A stretch of DNA of 64,000 bases from an uncultured Acidobacteriota bacterium. Its GTDB lineage: Bacteria; Acidobacteriota; UBA6911; CAINFC01. The DNA lies in NCBI GenBank assembly GCA_903847975.1, contig CAINFC010000251.1, positions 39,801-103,800 of the forward strand. The letters are read 5' to 3'. Below the pieces are notes generated by a model that made no database searches, was not told where the DNA came from, and was given only the letters and a program-made list of their open reading frames with translations. How positions within the stretch are numbered: position 1 is the first letter of the stretch; the number at the start of each line of letters is the position of its first letter. Position numbers and translations under genes: made by a program. Below, piece by piece: positions 1 to 10,140 of this stretch.

Positions 1-199
1 GTTCCGTGGTGATCCGCTCCCCGGCCTGATCCGCCTCGGCATTGATGGCATCCGCGGTCATTACCTGGAGCGTCAGGTGGATGCCGCCTTGCAGATCCAA
101 GCCCAGCTTGATCTTGTCCTGCAACGGGAAAAAGAGGTAGACACACAGGCCGATCACGCCGACGATGGTCAACAAACGCCACTTAAGGTTCTTTTTCAT
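1..199 (-). CDS. secD: Protein translocase subunit SecD (N-terminal part, runs off the left edge)
   Basis: Only the first 66 residues are in the window. SecD is an inner-membrane subunit of SecDF, which uses the proton motive force to help exported proteins leave SecYEG. The visible part starts MKKNLKWRLLT, has one hydrophobic segment at about residues 8-24, and then the family signature KLGLDLQGGIHLTLQV at residues 31-46, which begins the first periplasmic region. It lies 85 bp downstream of yajC on the same strand, completing the classic tgt-yajC-secD order. The ATG at 197-199 is the natural start; the Shine-Dalgarno sequence (AAAAGAG) is weak, so translation may depend on readthrough from yajC. 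The family call is secure despite the truncation. Confidence 0.93.
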   Translation of the reverse strand, partial: MKKNLKWRLLTIVGVIGLCVYLFFPLQDKIKLGLDLQGGIHLTLQVMTADAINAEADQAGERITTE

Positions 200-284
200 G
201 ACTCTTTTCGGAAAATGAAATTAAAAGCTATGTTCTTGAAAAAAGAGGAGACAGTTTCACGGATTCCCCGCCGCCTGGGCCGCT

Positions 285-593
285 TTAGCCTTGCTTTTCT
301 TCCGACTGCAGGCCTGCAATAGCGCTTTTGGCGATCTCAATTTTGACCTGGTCGGAGATTTTCAGATGAAAGCTGTTTTCCTTGATGCCGGCAATCGTTC
401 CGAAAATCCCACTGCTGGTGATGACCCGGTCTCCGTTTTTCAGGTTGGCAATCATAGCATCCATCTTTTTCTGGCGCTTGCGCGCCGGCATGACCAGGAG
501 GAAGTAAAAAATGACCACGATGGCCACCATGGGAAGCATGCTGACCAGCATTTCATTGGTGGAAGCCTGCTGGGCTAAAAATGAAAGTGCCAT
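285..593 (-). CDS. yajC: Preprotein translocase accessory subunit YajC
   Basis: Small single-span inner-membrane protein that associates with SecDF and is usually encoded next to it. From the ATG at 591-593 it is 102 residues. It has an uncharged N-terminus, one hydrophobic helix (around MVAIVVIFYFLLVMP), then a basic stretch RKRQKK and the conserved cytoplasmic part with LKNGDRVITSSGIFGTI, which is diagnostic of the family. A TTG at 615-617 in the same frame could add 8 residues and lies downstream of an AGGAGG, so the start is uncertain by those codons. It sits between tgt and secD in the expected order. Confidence 0.93.
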   Translation of the reverse strand: MALSFLAQQASTNEMLVSMLPMVAIVVIFYFLLVMPARKRQKKMDAMIANLKNGDRVITSSGIFGTIAGIKENSFHLKISDQVKIEIAKSAIAGLQSEEKQG

Positions 594-702
594 ATTATTT
601 ACCGTTTCCAATAGCAAAACCGACTCCCGGGAGTCCTCCTACCGTGCGAAAACCGGCAGGAATCCCGGCAATTTCTCACAACTCAGCACGGATCCGTGCA
701 TT

Positions 703-2723
<2,021 letters not shown>

Positions 2724-2783
2724 ACCCGAAAACGAATCTCCCGCGCACCGCCGCTCGGGGAATCACTCTCTGGAGGAAGGATC

Positions 2784-3605
2784 ATGAGCCTCATAAAACA
2801 GAAGATAGCCATCATCGGAACCGGCAAGATGGGTTCGATTCTGCTGCAATCCATGCTGAATCAAAATCTCCTTTCCGCGGACCAGCTGAAGGCCACCGAC
2901 AAGGCGGCGGACAAAGGGCTACCCGCCCGCATGGCGCTCCCTGTTCCGGTGGGCTCAAACAACCCGGAAGCCGCGGCCTGGGCCGACATCATTTTGCTCT
3001 GCGTCAAGCCGCAGGTGGTAAAGACGGTTGTCGAAGAAATAAGGCCCCAACTGGAAGAAAGCAAGCTGCTGATATCCATCGCCGCTTCCGTCCCCACCGG
3101 CCTGATTGAGAAGGCCGCAGGAATTTCCGTGCCGGTGGTCCGCGCCATGCCCAACACGGCCTGCTCCATCGGCTCCGGGATGACCGGAATTTGCAGGGGG
3201 CGCTTCGCCAACGAGGAACACCTGGCCATGACCCGCTCCATTTTCAATACTTTCGGCCGCTCGGTAATCATCGAAGAGGGCCTGATGGACGCGGTGACCG
3301 GTCTTTCCGGAAGCGGCCCGGCGTTTGTCTACATTATTCTCGAGTCGCTGGCGGAAGCCGGTGTGAAGGTCGGACTGCCGCGCGATATCGCCACCGAGCT
3401 GGCCGCACAGACGGTCCTGGGCGCTGCCCAGATGGTGCTGGAAACGGGCCACCATCCGGCACTGCTCAAGGACGCGGTAACCACTCCTGCCGGCTGCACC
3501 ATTGACGGAATTCTGGAGCTGGAGGAAGGGAAGCTCCGGGTCACCTTGATCAAAGCCGTAGTCAAAGCCGCCGAAAGAGCCCGCCAGCTGGTGCATTCCC
3601 ACTGA
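2784..3605 (+). CDS. proC: Pyrroline-5-carboxylate reductase
   Basis: Catalyses the last step of proline synthesis, NAD(P)H-dependent reduction of 1-pyrroline-5-carboxylate. The 273-residue protein has the normal family length. The dinucleotide-binding loop IIGTGKMGSILL is at residues 9-20. RAMPNTACSIGSGMTGI and the dimerisation-domain signature around SGSGPAFVY are present, followed by the PROSITE-type motif TTPAGCTIDGILELEEG. The ATG has an excellent ribosome site (TGGAGGAAGG, 4-6 nt upstream). It stands between a methyltransferase and an MFS transporter on the same strand, with gaps of 60 and 67 bp. Confidence 0.96.
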   Translation: MSLIKQKIAIIGTGKMGSILLQSMLNQNLLSADQLKATDKAADKGLPARMALPVPVGSNNPEAAAWADIILLCVKPQVVKTVVEEIRPQLEESKLLISIAASVPTGLIEKAAGISVPVVRAMPNTACSIGSGMTGICRGRFANEEHLAMTRSIFNTFGRSVIIEEGLMDAVTGLSGSGPAFVYIILESLAEAGVKVGLPRDIATELAAQTVLGAAQMVLETGHHPALLKDAVTTPAGCTIDGILELEEGKLRVTLIKAVVKAAERARQLVHSH

Positions 3606-3672
3606 CGGCCATACGGCACCATAAGCTTGGAAAACCTCAGGAGATGACGGAGCCAACGGAAAGGAATCAGCC

Positions 3673-4851
3673 GTGTCCAACCAATATCGACCTTTCATCG
3701 CCCTAACCGCTTTCCTGGCGCTGTTCGCCACCGTGGGCCTCGGCTACTACGGGCTCAGCTTTTTCTACGACTTCATGGTCCAGGAATTCGGCTGGACCCG
3801 GGGCCAGGTGACCTCCGGAAACGCGGTCGGCAAAATTCTGATCGGTCCCCTGTTCGGCTTTCTGGCCGGGTGGCTCATCGACCGCTTTGGACCGCGCCGG
3901 CTCATGCTGGCCGGGCTTTTGTTCGGCGGATGCGCTTTGGCCGGCCTGGGGTCTATCGCCACCCTTCCTTTCTTCTATCTGTTTTTTGTCATGAATTCCC
4001 TGTCGTATGTGTGCGGGGGGCCTTTGCCCAACCAGGTCCTGCTGGCCCGCTGGTTCGATCGCTCCCGAGGCGTCGCCATGGGGTTCGCCTACCTGGGAAT
4101 CGGCATCGGGGGCGCCCTGGCCCAGCCGCTGGCTCATTTCCTGACGGTGCAGTTCGGATGGCACAGCGCCCTGATTCTATTGGGAGGGCTTTTCCTCCTT
4201 ATTTCCATCCCGGCCGCCCTTTTCATTCGGGACGCGCCACCGGATTTCCGCGCTGCCGGACCCCAGAGCCCCACTCCTATCCTGCCCATATTGCGGCGCC
4301 CTTCCTTCTACATGCTGGCGGTAGGCAGCATGTGCTCCATCGGCGCCGTGGGGGGAACCATGCTGAACCTGAAGCTGTTCCTTTCCCTGGACCGCAAGCT
4401 GCCGCAGCTGGAAATCGCCGGGATGCTTTCCCTGGTGCTGATCTTCTCGCTGGCCGGGCGCATCCTGATGGGATTTCTGGCGGACCGCATCCCCAAAAAA
4501 TATGTCATGCTCATCATCTACCTGCTGGTGGCCGGGGCACTGCCGTTGCTGCTGCTCCCCCAGCCGCCGCTGGTCCTTTTCGCTGTCATTTTCGGGATCG
4601 GGCTCGGCGGAGACTACATGATCATCCCCCTGATGGCCGCCGATCTCTTCGGGGTGCGCGTCATGGGCCGGGTGATGGGCATCGTCCTGACCGCAGACGG
4701 AGTTGCGGAGGCGGTGGTTCCCTGGGTGGTCGGCGGGCTGCGGGACACTACGGGGAGCTATGCCTACGGCTTTTCTTTTCTGATTTTTCTGGCCGCCGCC
4801 GGAGCGGCGGTCATTGCCTTTCTGCCAAAAAAGGGGATGCCAAACGAATGA
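3673..4851 (+). CDS. MFS transporter, monocarboxylate/oxalate-formate type
   Basis: A 392-residue inner-membrane carrier with about 12 hydrophobic helices. MFS signatures are visible: the loop 2-3 motif GWLIDRFGPRRLM and its second-half counterpart FLADRIPKKYVML. The opening FFYDFMVQEFGWTRGQV and the segment RSRGVAMGFAYLGIGIGGALAQP resemble the oxalate/formate and monocarboxylate subgroup. Translation probably starts at a GTG (3673). The stop overlaps the start of the following acyltransferase-ligase fusion by 4 nt (ATGA), so the two are almost certainly co-translated. E. coli pairs the MFS flippase LplT with the acyltransferase-ligase Aas, so a lipid-related substrate is possible, but this protein does not look like LplT in sequence. 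Confidence 0.85.
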   Translation: MSNQYRPFIALTAFLALFATVGLGYYGLSFFYDFMVQEFGWTRGQVTSGNAVGKILIGPLFGFLAGWLIDRFGPRRLMLAGLLFGGCALAGLGSIATLPFFYLFFVMNSLSYVCGGPLPNQVLLARWFDRSRGVAMGFAYLGIGIGGALAQPLAHFLTVQFGWHSALILLGGLFLLISIPAALFIRDAPPDFRAAGPQSPTPILPILRRPSFYMLAVGSMCSIGAVGGTMLNLKLFLSLDRKLPQLEIAGMLSLVLIFSLAGRILMGFLADRIPKKYVMLIIYLLVAGALPLLLLPQPPLVLFAVIFGIGLGGDYMIIPLMAADLFGVRVMGRVMGIVLTADGVAEAVVPWVVGGLRDTTGSYAYGFSFLIFLAAAGAAVIAFLPKKGMPNE

Positions 4852-7532
4852 GCCCGATAAATCGCAATCCCTTTCCCTCCTCCCTGTGGGGCTACCTGTA
4901 CGTTCTCCTGGTACAGACCCTGTTGCCCTTGCGCTACCGGATCCGCACCACCGGCCTTAAGGAGGTGGCCCGAAAGGGAAGAAGCAAAATTCTTTTCCTG
5001 CCCAACCACCCGGCGCTGATCGACCCGGTGGCGGTTCTGTCCCTCCTCTACCCCGGGTTCCGGCCCCGCTCCCTGGCGGACGAATACCAGATCAACCGCC
5101 CGCTGATTTCCTTTTTTTCCAGGAAGATGGGAGTGCTGCCGCTGCCCAACCTGGAACGGCAGGGCCTGGAAGGCATGGAGCGGACCCGCACCGTGCTGCA
5201 GGAAGCCATCGCCGGCCTGGCCCGGGGCGAAAATCTTCTCCTGTACCCCTCCGGACGAATCAAGCGCCAGAAGGAGGAAAAAATCGGGGCGGCCAGCGCG
5301 GTCAAAACGATCCTGACCGCGGTTCCCGACGCTCGCATCGTAATGGTTTGCCAGAGCGGGTTCTGGGGGAGCCAGTTCAGCTTCGGATTCAACGGCACGC
5401 GCCCGGACGCGGGACGCGTCCTGCTGAGCGGAATCAGGACCCTGCTGCTGAACGGCGTCTTCTTCCTGCCCCGCCGGAAGGTAACCTGCGAGCTAATCGA
5501 GCCGGACGATTTCCCGCGGGACGCCGACCTGCTCTCCATGAACCGGTGGATGGAAGACTTCTACAATCGCCAGATGCAGCCGAACACCTACGTTCCCTAC
5601 CGGTTCTGGGAGCGGGGTAAAGCCCAGGTGATTCCGGAACCGGCTCACTCCGGCATGTCGGGGGACCTGAGCTCCGTGCCGGAAAGCATCCAGCTGCAGG
5701 TCCTGCAAAAACTTGCCGAGCAGAGCGGCCACCCCTCTCCCGCTCCCGGACACTACCTCGCCCAGGATCTCGGCATGGACAGCCTGGCAATCGCCGAACT
5801 GGTCGCCTGGATCTCCACGGAGTTCGGACATTCCCTGGGAACCCCGGAAAGCCTGAAAACGGTATCGGACGTAATCCTGGCTGCCGCCGGGAAAGGCTTT
5901 TCCGCCCTCGAATCGGACCTGAAATCGCCCAGCATCCAATGGTGCCGGCAGGCGGTGAACCAGTCTCCCCTCCCCATCCTGCGCGGGGAAACGATCACCC
6001 AGGTCTTTGTAAGACAGGCCCGACGCCGCCCCAACCGCATTATCGCCACCGATCAGCGCAGCGGAGAAGTGACCTACCGGCGCATCACCACCGGGATTCT
6101 TCTGCTTCGGCCAATCCTGGAAAAAATCGCCGGGCCGTACATCGGAATCATGCTGCCCGCCTCCGTCGGGGCCGCCCTTTTCTACATTTCCACGCTGTTT
6201 TCGGGCAAAACCCCGGTCATGCTCAACTGGACCACCGGATCCCGGCATCTGGGCCACTCCATCCGGCTGCTCGGAATATCCAAAGTGATTACCTCGCGCG
6301 CCCTGATCCTGAAGCTGGCTTCCCAGGGAATCCAGCTTCAGGAACTGGAAGCCCATTTCCTTTACGCCGAGGATCTGCTGCCCCGGTTTTCCCGCTTTCA
6401 GAAGCTGATCGCCCTTTGCCGGTCCTACTTCTCCTGGCAGCAGCTGGCCGGCCGCCGGCCGCCGGAAACGGCCGTGGTTCTTTTCACCAGCGGATCGGAA
6501 AGCCTTCCCAAGGCGGTCCCCCTTTCCCACGCCAACATCCTGTCGAATGTTTACGCCTTGGCTTGCGACATCGTCCCGCTGAAAAACAGCGATGTTTTTC
6601 TGGGGATGCTGCCTCCATTTCACTCCTTCGGGATGACCGCCAATCTCATTACCTGCCTCTGCCTTGGAATTCCGACCGTCTTCCATCCCAACCCGATGGA
6701 ATCAACCGTGCTGGCCGCACTGATCGAATCGTTCCAGTGCTCCATCCTGATCGGCACTCCCACTTTTCTCAACGGGATCGTCCGGGCAGCCCGTCCGGAG
6801 CAGCTGCGCTCCCTGCGCCTGGCCGTCACCGGGGCGGAACGATGTCCCGAGTCCCTGTACGAAGCCATCCGGAAATTCTGCCCCCAGGCGCGGATCCTGG
6901 AAGGATACGGCATCACGGAATGCTCACCGGTCATTTCCGCCAATCAATGGGAGTGGCAAATCGAGGGCAGCATCGGCTGGCTGCTACCCAATTTTGAAGG
7001 CATGATCGTTCACCCGGAGACCCTGAAGCCGGTCCCGGTGGGAGAAAAAGGGCTGCTGCTGGTCCGCGGGCCCTGCGTATTTTCCGGCTACCTGCACTAT
7101 GAAGGAGAGTCGCCTTTTGTGGAAATCCAAGGGAACCGCTGGTACCGGACCGGGGACCTGGTGCGCCAGGACCCCTATGGCGCCCTGTTTTTCGAAGGCC
7201 GGCTGAAGCGGTTCGTCAAGCTGGGGGGCGAAATGATATCCCTTCCGGCAATCGAATCGGTGCTCAGCCGGCATTTTCCACCCGACGAAAAGAGCGGGCC
7301 TCAAATTGCCGTCGAGTCCCTGGGGCGCAACGAGGAGCCGGAAATCACCCTGTTCTCCTGCGGGGAACAGGATCGCACGCGCATCAACCAGCTGCTGCGC
7401 GATGCCGGGCTGAGCGCGCTGCACAATATCCGCCAAATCATTGTGGTGGAATCCATCCCTCTGCTGGGCACCGGCAAAACCGATTACCGGAAGCTGAAAG
7501 AGGAGTACGCCTCTTCCCGGCCGGCGACTTAG
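4848..7532 (+). CDS. Trifunctional fusion: PlsC-type acyltransferase, acyl carrier protein, acyl-ACP/acyl-CoA synthetase (Aas-like)
   Basis: An 894-residue protein in three parts. (1) A glycerolipid acyltransferase, about residues 1-245, with the catalytic HX4D motif NHPALIDP near residue 52 and the substrate-binding segment LLLYPSGRIKRQ. (2) An acyl-carrier domain, about 275-355, with LGMDSLAIAELV; the serine that would carry phosphopantetheine is residue 312. (3) An AMP-forming ligase, about 385-894, with VVLFTSGSESLPKAVPLSH near 543, GYGITECSPVIS near 685, WYRTGDLV, GRLKRFVKLGGEMIS and the C-terminal lysine region GTGKTDYRKLKE. E. coli Aas has parts 1 and 3 and reacylates lysophospholipid using free fatty acid; there the ACP is a separate protein. 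Here the carrier is built in. The start overlaps the MFS gene by 4 nt. The frame continues open far upstream, but that portion is only the shadow of the transporter gene. Confidence 0.9.
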   Translation: MSPINRNPFPSSLWGYLYVLLVQTLLPLRYRIRTTGLKEVARKGRSKILFLPNHPALIDPVAVLSLLYPGFRPRSLADEYQINRPLISFFSRKMGVLPLPNLERQGLEGMERTRTVLQEAIAGLARGENLLLYPSGRIKRQKEEKIGAASAVKTILTAVPDARIVMVCQSGFWGSQFSFGFNGTRPDAGRVLLSGIRTLLLNGVFFLPRRKVTCELIEPDDFPRDADLLSMNRWMEDFYNRQMQPNTYVPYRFWERGKAQVIPEPAHSGMSGDLSSVPESIQLQVLQKLAEQSGHPSPAPGHYLAQDLGMDSLAIAELVAWISTEFGHSLGTPESLKTVSDVILAAAGKGFSALESDLKSPSIQWCRQAVNQSPLPILRGETITQVFVRQARRRPNRIIATDQRSGEVTYRRITTGILLLRPILEKIAGPYIGIMLPASVGAALFYISTLFSGKTPVMLNWTTGSRHLGHSIRLLGISKVITSRALILKLASQGIQLQELEAHFLYAEDLLPRFSRFQKLIALCRSYFSWQQLAGRRPPETAVVLFTSGSESLPKAVPLSHANILSNVYALACDIVPLKNSDVFLGMLPPFHSFGMTANLITCLCLGIPTVFHPNPMESTVLAALIESFQCSILIGTPTFLNGIVRAARPEQLRSLRLAVTGAERCPESLYEAIRKFCPQARILEGYGITECSPVISANQWEWQIEGSIGWLLPNFEGMIVHPETLKPVPVGEKGLLLVRGPCVFSGYLHYEGESPFVEIQGNRWYRTGDLVRQDPYGALFFEGRLKRFVKLGGEMISLPAIESVLSRHFPPDEKSGPQIAVESLGRNEEPEITLFSCGEQDRTRINQLLRDAGLSALHNIRQIIVVESIPLLGTGKTDYRKLKEEYASSRPAT

Positions 7533-7536
7533 GCTT

Positions 7537-7574
7537 CCGGGCAGGAGCCCAAACGGATTCGGGCTCCTGCCCGG
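7537..7574. terminator. Strong 14-bp hairpin after the acyltransferase-ligase gene
   Basis: CCGGGCAGGAGCCC (7537-7550) pairs perfectly with GGGCTCCTGCCCGG (7561-7574) around a 10-nt loop. It begins 4 nt after the upstream stop codon and ends about 30 nt before the next start. No T-run follows on either strand, so it may be an mRNA-stabilising or partial-termination hairpin and not a classical intrinsic terminator. Confidence 0.55.
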
Positions 7575-7604
7575 GAAGAGAAGAATGGAAGCTTGGGAGG
7601 TAAT

Positions 7605-8438
7605 ATGAATTGGAAACGCCTGGCACTTATTCCGGCTCTGGCCGGCCTTTTTATCCTGGCCCCTGTGGCCCGGACGTTGCGGGTCATGACCTTCAACGTG
7701 AGATATCCGTCTCCCGGCGACGGCAGCAATCTCTGGGACCTGCGGCGCGACCTGCTGGTTCGGACCATCCACAAATTCCGGCCCGACATTCTCGGCACCC
7801 AGGAACTGTTTCAGCTCCAGGGGGAGTACATCGCCGGGAAGCTTCCGGGATATGCCTGGTTTGGCATCAGCCGCTACGGAAACCATGAAAACGAGCACAT
7901 GGGAATTTTTTACCGCAAGGACCGTTTTCGCATTGTGGACTCCGGCAACTTCTGGCTTTCCCAGACGCCGGATGTTCCCGGCAGCCAGTCCTGGGGAACC
8001 GACCTGCCCCGGATGGTCACCTGGGCCCTGTTTGAAACCGGGGGGAAACAGCGGTTCTACTTTTTCAATACCCATTTCCCGCACCGGCAGCAGGACGCCG
8101 CCGCCCGCCTGGAATGCGCCAGGGTGCTCGCGGACAGGCTGAAGCAGCTTCCCGGGGAAGTGCCCGTGGTGCTGACCGGGGACTTCAATACCGGCGCCGA
8201 CAGCGAGCCTTACGGGATTCTTACCGGGGATTTGCAGGACGCCTGGAAGAGTGCGGCGATCAGAACCGGTCCGGAAGGGACGACGCACGGCTTCTCCGGA
8301 ACGCCCGGGCGCCGCCGCATCGACTGGATTCTATATCGCGGGTTCCGGGGAACGAAGCAGGCGGAAACCGTCGTTTATCATAAGGGAAAGAGCTACCCTT
8401 CCGATCATTTCCCGGTAACCGCCATCCTGTACCGCTGA
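7605..8438 (+). CDS. Secreted or membrane-anchored endonuclease/exonuclease/phosphatase family protein
   Basis: A 277-residue metal-dependent hydrolase of the EEP superfamily. The hallmark residues are all present: FNVRYPSP (Asn) near residue 28, GTQELF (Glu), the GDFNTGADS block, and SDHFPV at the C-terminus (SDH motif). The first 20 residues are hydrophobic with a basic start (MNWKRLALIPALAG), so the enzyme is probably exported. The start is the ATG at 7605, preceded by GGGAGG. Family members hydrolyse DNA, phospholipids, inositol phosphates or nucleotides; the variant here (with R-x-P-D-I-L-G-T-Q-E) is like the secreted EEPs found near glycan and lipid genes, and the substrate is unknown. 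Confidence 0.85.
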   Translation: MNWKRLALIPALAGLFILAPVARTLRVMTFNVRYPSPGDGSNLWDLRRDLLVRTIHKFRPDILGTQELFQLQGEYIAGKLPGYAWFGISRYGNHENEHMGIFYRKDRFRIVDSGNFWLSQTPDVPGSQSWGTDLPRMVTWALFETGGKQRFYFFNTHFPHRQQDAAARLECARVLADRLKQLPGEVPVVLTGDFNTGADSEPYGILTGDLQDAWKSAAIRTGPEGTTHGFSGTPGRRRIDWILYRGFRGTKQAETVVYHKGKSYPSDHFPVTAILYR

Positions 8439-8478
8439 TCCCGGAGCGGACAGCGACCTGCACCTTTCTTTCGCTGTT

Positions 8479-8543
8479 CTTCCCGATCTCCCTGTCTTCC
8501 TGTAAGCACGGCCGTTTTACAGGAAGACGGGAAGACCAGGAAG
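8479..8543. repeat. Interspersed hairpin element, copy 1 (CTTCCTGT family)
   Basis: The arms CTTCCCGATCTCCCTGTCTTCCTGTAA (read as 8479-8505) and 8517-8543 form a long imperfect hairpin whose inner 12 bp, GTCTTCCTGTAA/TTACAGGAAGAC, are perfect. A clearly related hairpin lies at 16384-16442. Both stand shortly downstream of a plus-strand stop codon. It occupies part of the 290-bp gap between the EEP gene and the flagellar-rod-like gene; I see nothing else definite in that gap. Confidence 0.5.
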
Positions 8544-8728
8544 GAAAAAAGAAGCCCTCTCAGGGAAGATAGCCCGATTCCGGTAGCTGCGATCACAAAG
8601 CAGCCACTTTCCGCTCGCATCCTTTAAGATCGTGTAGAATGGCCGATAGGATGAATGGACAGCACCAAAAAACTTTTTTACAGTTCAAAACAGGGAAACC
8701 GGTCCGCTGAGGACCAAGAGGTGGCAAC

Positions 8729-9028
8729 ATGCCGATCATCAACAGCGCATCCTCCACGGCGATGCAGTCCTGGCAGCAGGCCCTGAGTGTTACCGCGAAC
8801 AACGTGGCTAACGTGAACACGGAAGGGTTCGAGCCGCAGCGCCCCATGTTTCAGGAAACGGAGCAGGGAGGGGTTATGGTAACTGCCGAGCCTACCGGGG
8901 AAAGCCGGGTTTCCATCAGCGAAGAGGCAGTTCGCCTCTCCATGATTTCCCGTGGTTCGGAAGCCAACCTGAAGGCCATCAAAGTACAGGATGAAACCAG
9001 CGGAACTCTGCTGAACATGGTTGGATGA
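8729..9028 (+). CDS. Miniature flagellar basal-body-rod-like protein
   Basis: A 99-residue protein that combines the two ends of the rod/hook family and almost nothing between. The N-terminus has the Flg_bb_rod signature NNVANVNTEGFEPQRP at residues ~26-41. The C-terminus, EANLKAIKVQDETSGTLLNM, matches the family C-terminal helix (normally ANxKxxxxxDExxGTLL). FlgB and FlgC are longer (about 130 residues), and no other flagellar gene is in the window. The ribosome site AGAGGTGG is suitably spaced from the ATG. It could be a degenerate FlgC relic, a short rod paralogue, or a self-assembling protein with a new role. The family relationship is visible; the function is not. Confidence 0.65.
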   Translation: MPIINSASSTAMQSWQQALSVTANNVANVNTEGFEPQRPMFQETEQGGVMVTAEPTGESRVSISEEAVRLSMISRGSEANLKAIKVQDETSGTLLNMVG

Positions 9029-9095
9029 TGGACCTGCCGGCGATCCTGCCCCTGATCCCTCCGTTGCAGGGGCGGATCGCCGGTCCGGGTTTTGT

Positions 9096-10130
9096 TCAGC
9101 GCCGCCCCGGACCGGCGCGGTTCAGCTGGTGGCGCAAATAGGCGCAGATGATGAGGCCATCGGTCCAGTTGAAGGGAAAGCGCCCCAGGGTATAGTGGCC
9201 GCAGGGCAGATGGATCTGCCGAAGGGGCACCCGACAGCGGCGGGACTCTCTTACGAAATCGCGGGTCTGTTCCGGCAGAAAAGTGTAGTCGTAGCGGGCG
9301 GAAATGAGCAGCGCGGGGCGCTTCTGCCCCTGCAGCCTTTCGATCAGAGGCCAAGGACTTATCGCCGCCCAGAATCCGCGCAGTTCCTCCAGGCTGATCT
9401 CCCCCTCGATCCCCTCCCGCACGTGGGGGGTGGTATTTCCGTACCAGACCACATCGGCAAACCAGCTGCTGCCGAGGTTGTAAACCACGGAGGCAATCCG
9501 CGGTTCGTGGACGAAAGCCAGAAAGCCGATGCAGGCTCCCAGGCTCGTTCCGCTCAGCCCGATCGGACCATGTCCCTGGCGAATCAGCCACTCGACCGCC
9601 AGCCGCACATCCAGAACCGCCTGGCGGTTGGCCTGCAGGGTGCGGCCGATATTGGCATCCACGATATAGTCGGCGCGATTCAGGCCGATGGGGCGGCGGC
9701 GCTCATGATACGGGAGGCTGAGCCGCAGGGCGCTCAGCCCGAAGCGATTCATCAGCCGGCAGAGGGTCAGGTGACTTTCCTCATCCGCGTTCCACTGCGG
9801 CAGGACCACCACCGCCGCCCTGCTTTTACGGCAGGGGAAATAGCGGGCGTAGACCGTGTTGTTCTCCGGGTAGGGGCTTTGCACGGCGCTGCGGAACTCC
9901 AGCACGCCATCCCGCAACCGGAAATCCGGTACCTCCGTGAAGGAATAAAAATCCGCGGAATTTCGAAGGGCGTCCCGGGAATAACGCCGCATTTCCTGCC
10001 GGGGATCGGACTGCGGATCGATTCCCTCCAGAAATTCCAGCCCCCAGTCAAACGGACGCTTGCGGCGGGTGGTAACCCGCAGGTTGAGCTCCTGCTCCCA
10101 TTCCGTCATCCACCGACCGAAAAATCCCAT
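9096..10130 (-). CDS. Alpha/beta hydrolase
   Basis: A 344-residue predicted hydrolase. The nucleophile elbow is GLSGTSLGACIG with the serine in the centre. The later segments SARYDYTF (candidate Asp) and CGHYTLGRFPF (candidate His) complete a plausible triad. There is no signal peptide from the chosen start MGFFGRWMTEWEQ (ATG 10128-10130), so it should be cytoplasmic. It starts 10 nt after the Spy-like gene and has no good ribosome site of its own, so translational coupling within the ECF sigma operon is likely. The substrate is not evident. Its presence as the last gene of a sigma/anti-sigma/Spy operon suggests a role in an envelope- or metal-stress response. Confidence 0.75.
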   Translation of the reverse strand: MGFFGRWMTEWEQELNLRVTTRRKRPFDWGLEFLEGIDPQSDPRQEMRRYSRDALRNSADFYSFTEVPDFRLRDGVLEFRSAVQSPYPENNTVYARYFPCRKSRAAVVVLPQWNADEESHLTLCRLMNRFGLSALRLSLPYHERRRPIGLNRADYIVDANIGRTLQANRQAVLDVRLAVEWLIRQGHGPIGLSGTSLGACIGFLAFVHEPRIASVVYNLGSSWFADVVWYGNTTPHVREGIEGEISLEELRGFWAAISPWPLIERLQGQKRPALLISARYDYTFLPEQTRDFVRESRRCRVPLRQIHLPCGHYTLGRFPFNWTDGLIICAYLRHQLNRAGPGRR

Positions 10131-10140
10131 GGGGTCGCGG

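Noticed and set aside
3870..4847. Extension of the acyltransferase-ligase frame upstream by 326 codons
   Set aside because: This portion is the shifted frame of the MFS gene, rich in Pro, Arg and Gly. The acyltransferase homology begins right after the ATG at 4848, which overlaps the MFS stop by 4 nt.
3673..4851. MFS gene as a true LplT lysophospholipid flippase
   Set aside because: Only the position next to an Aas-like gene suggests it; the visible motifs fit the oxalate/monocarboxylate group better.
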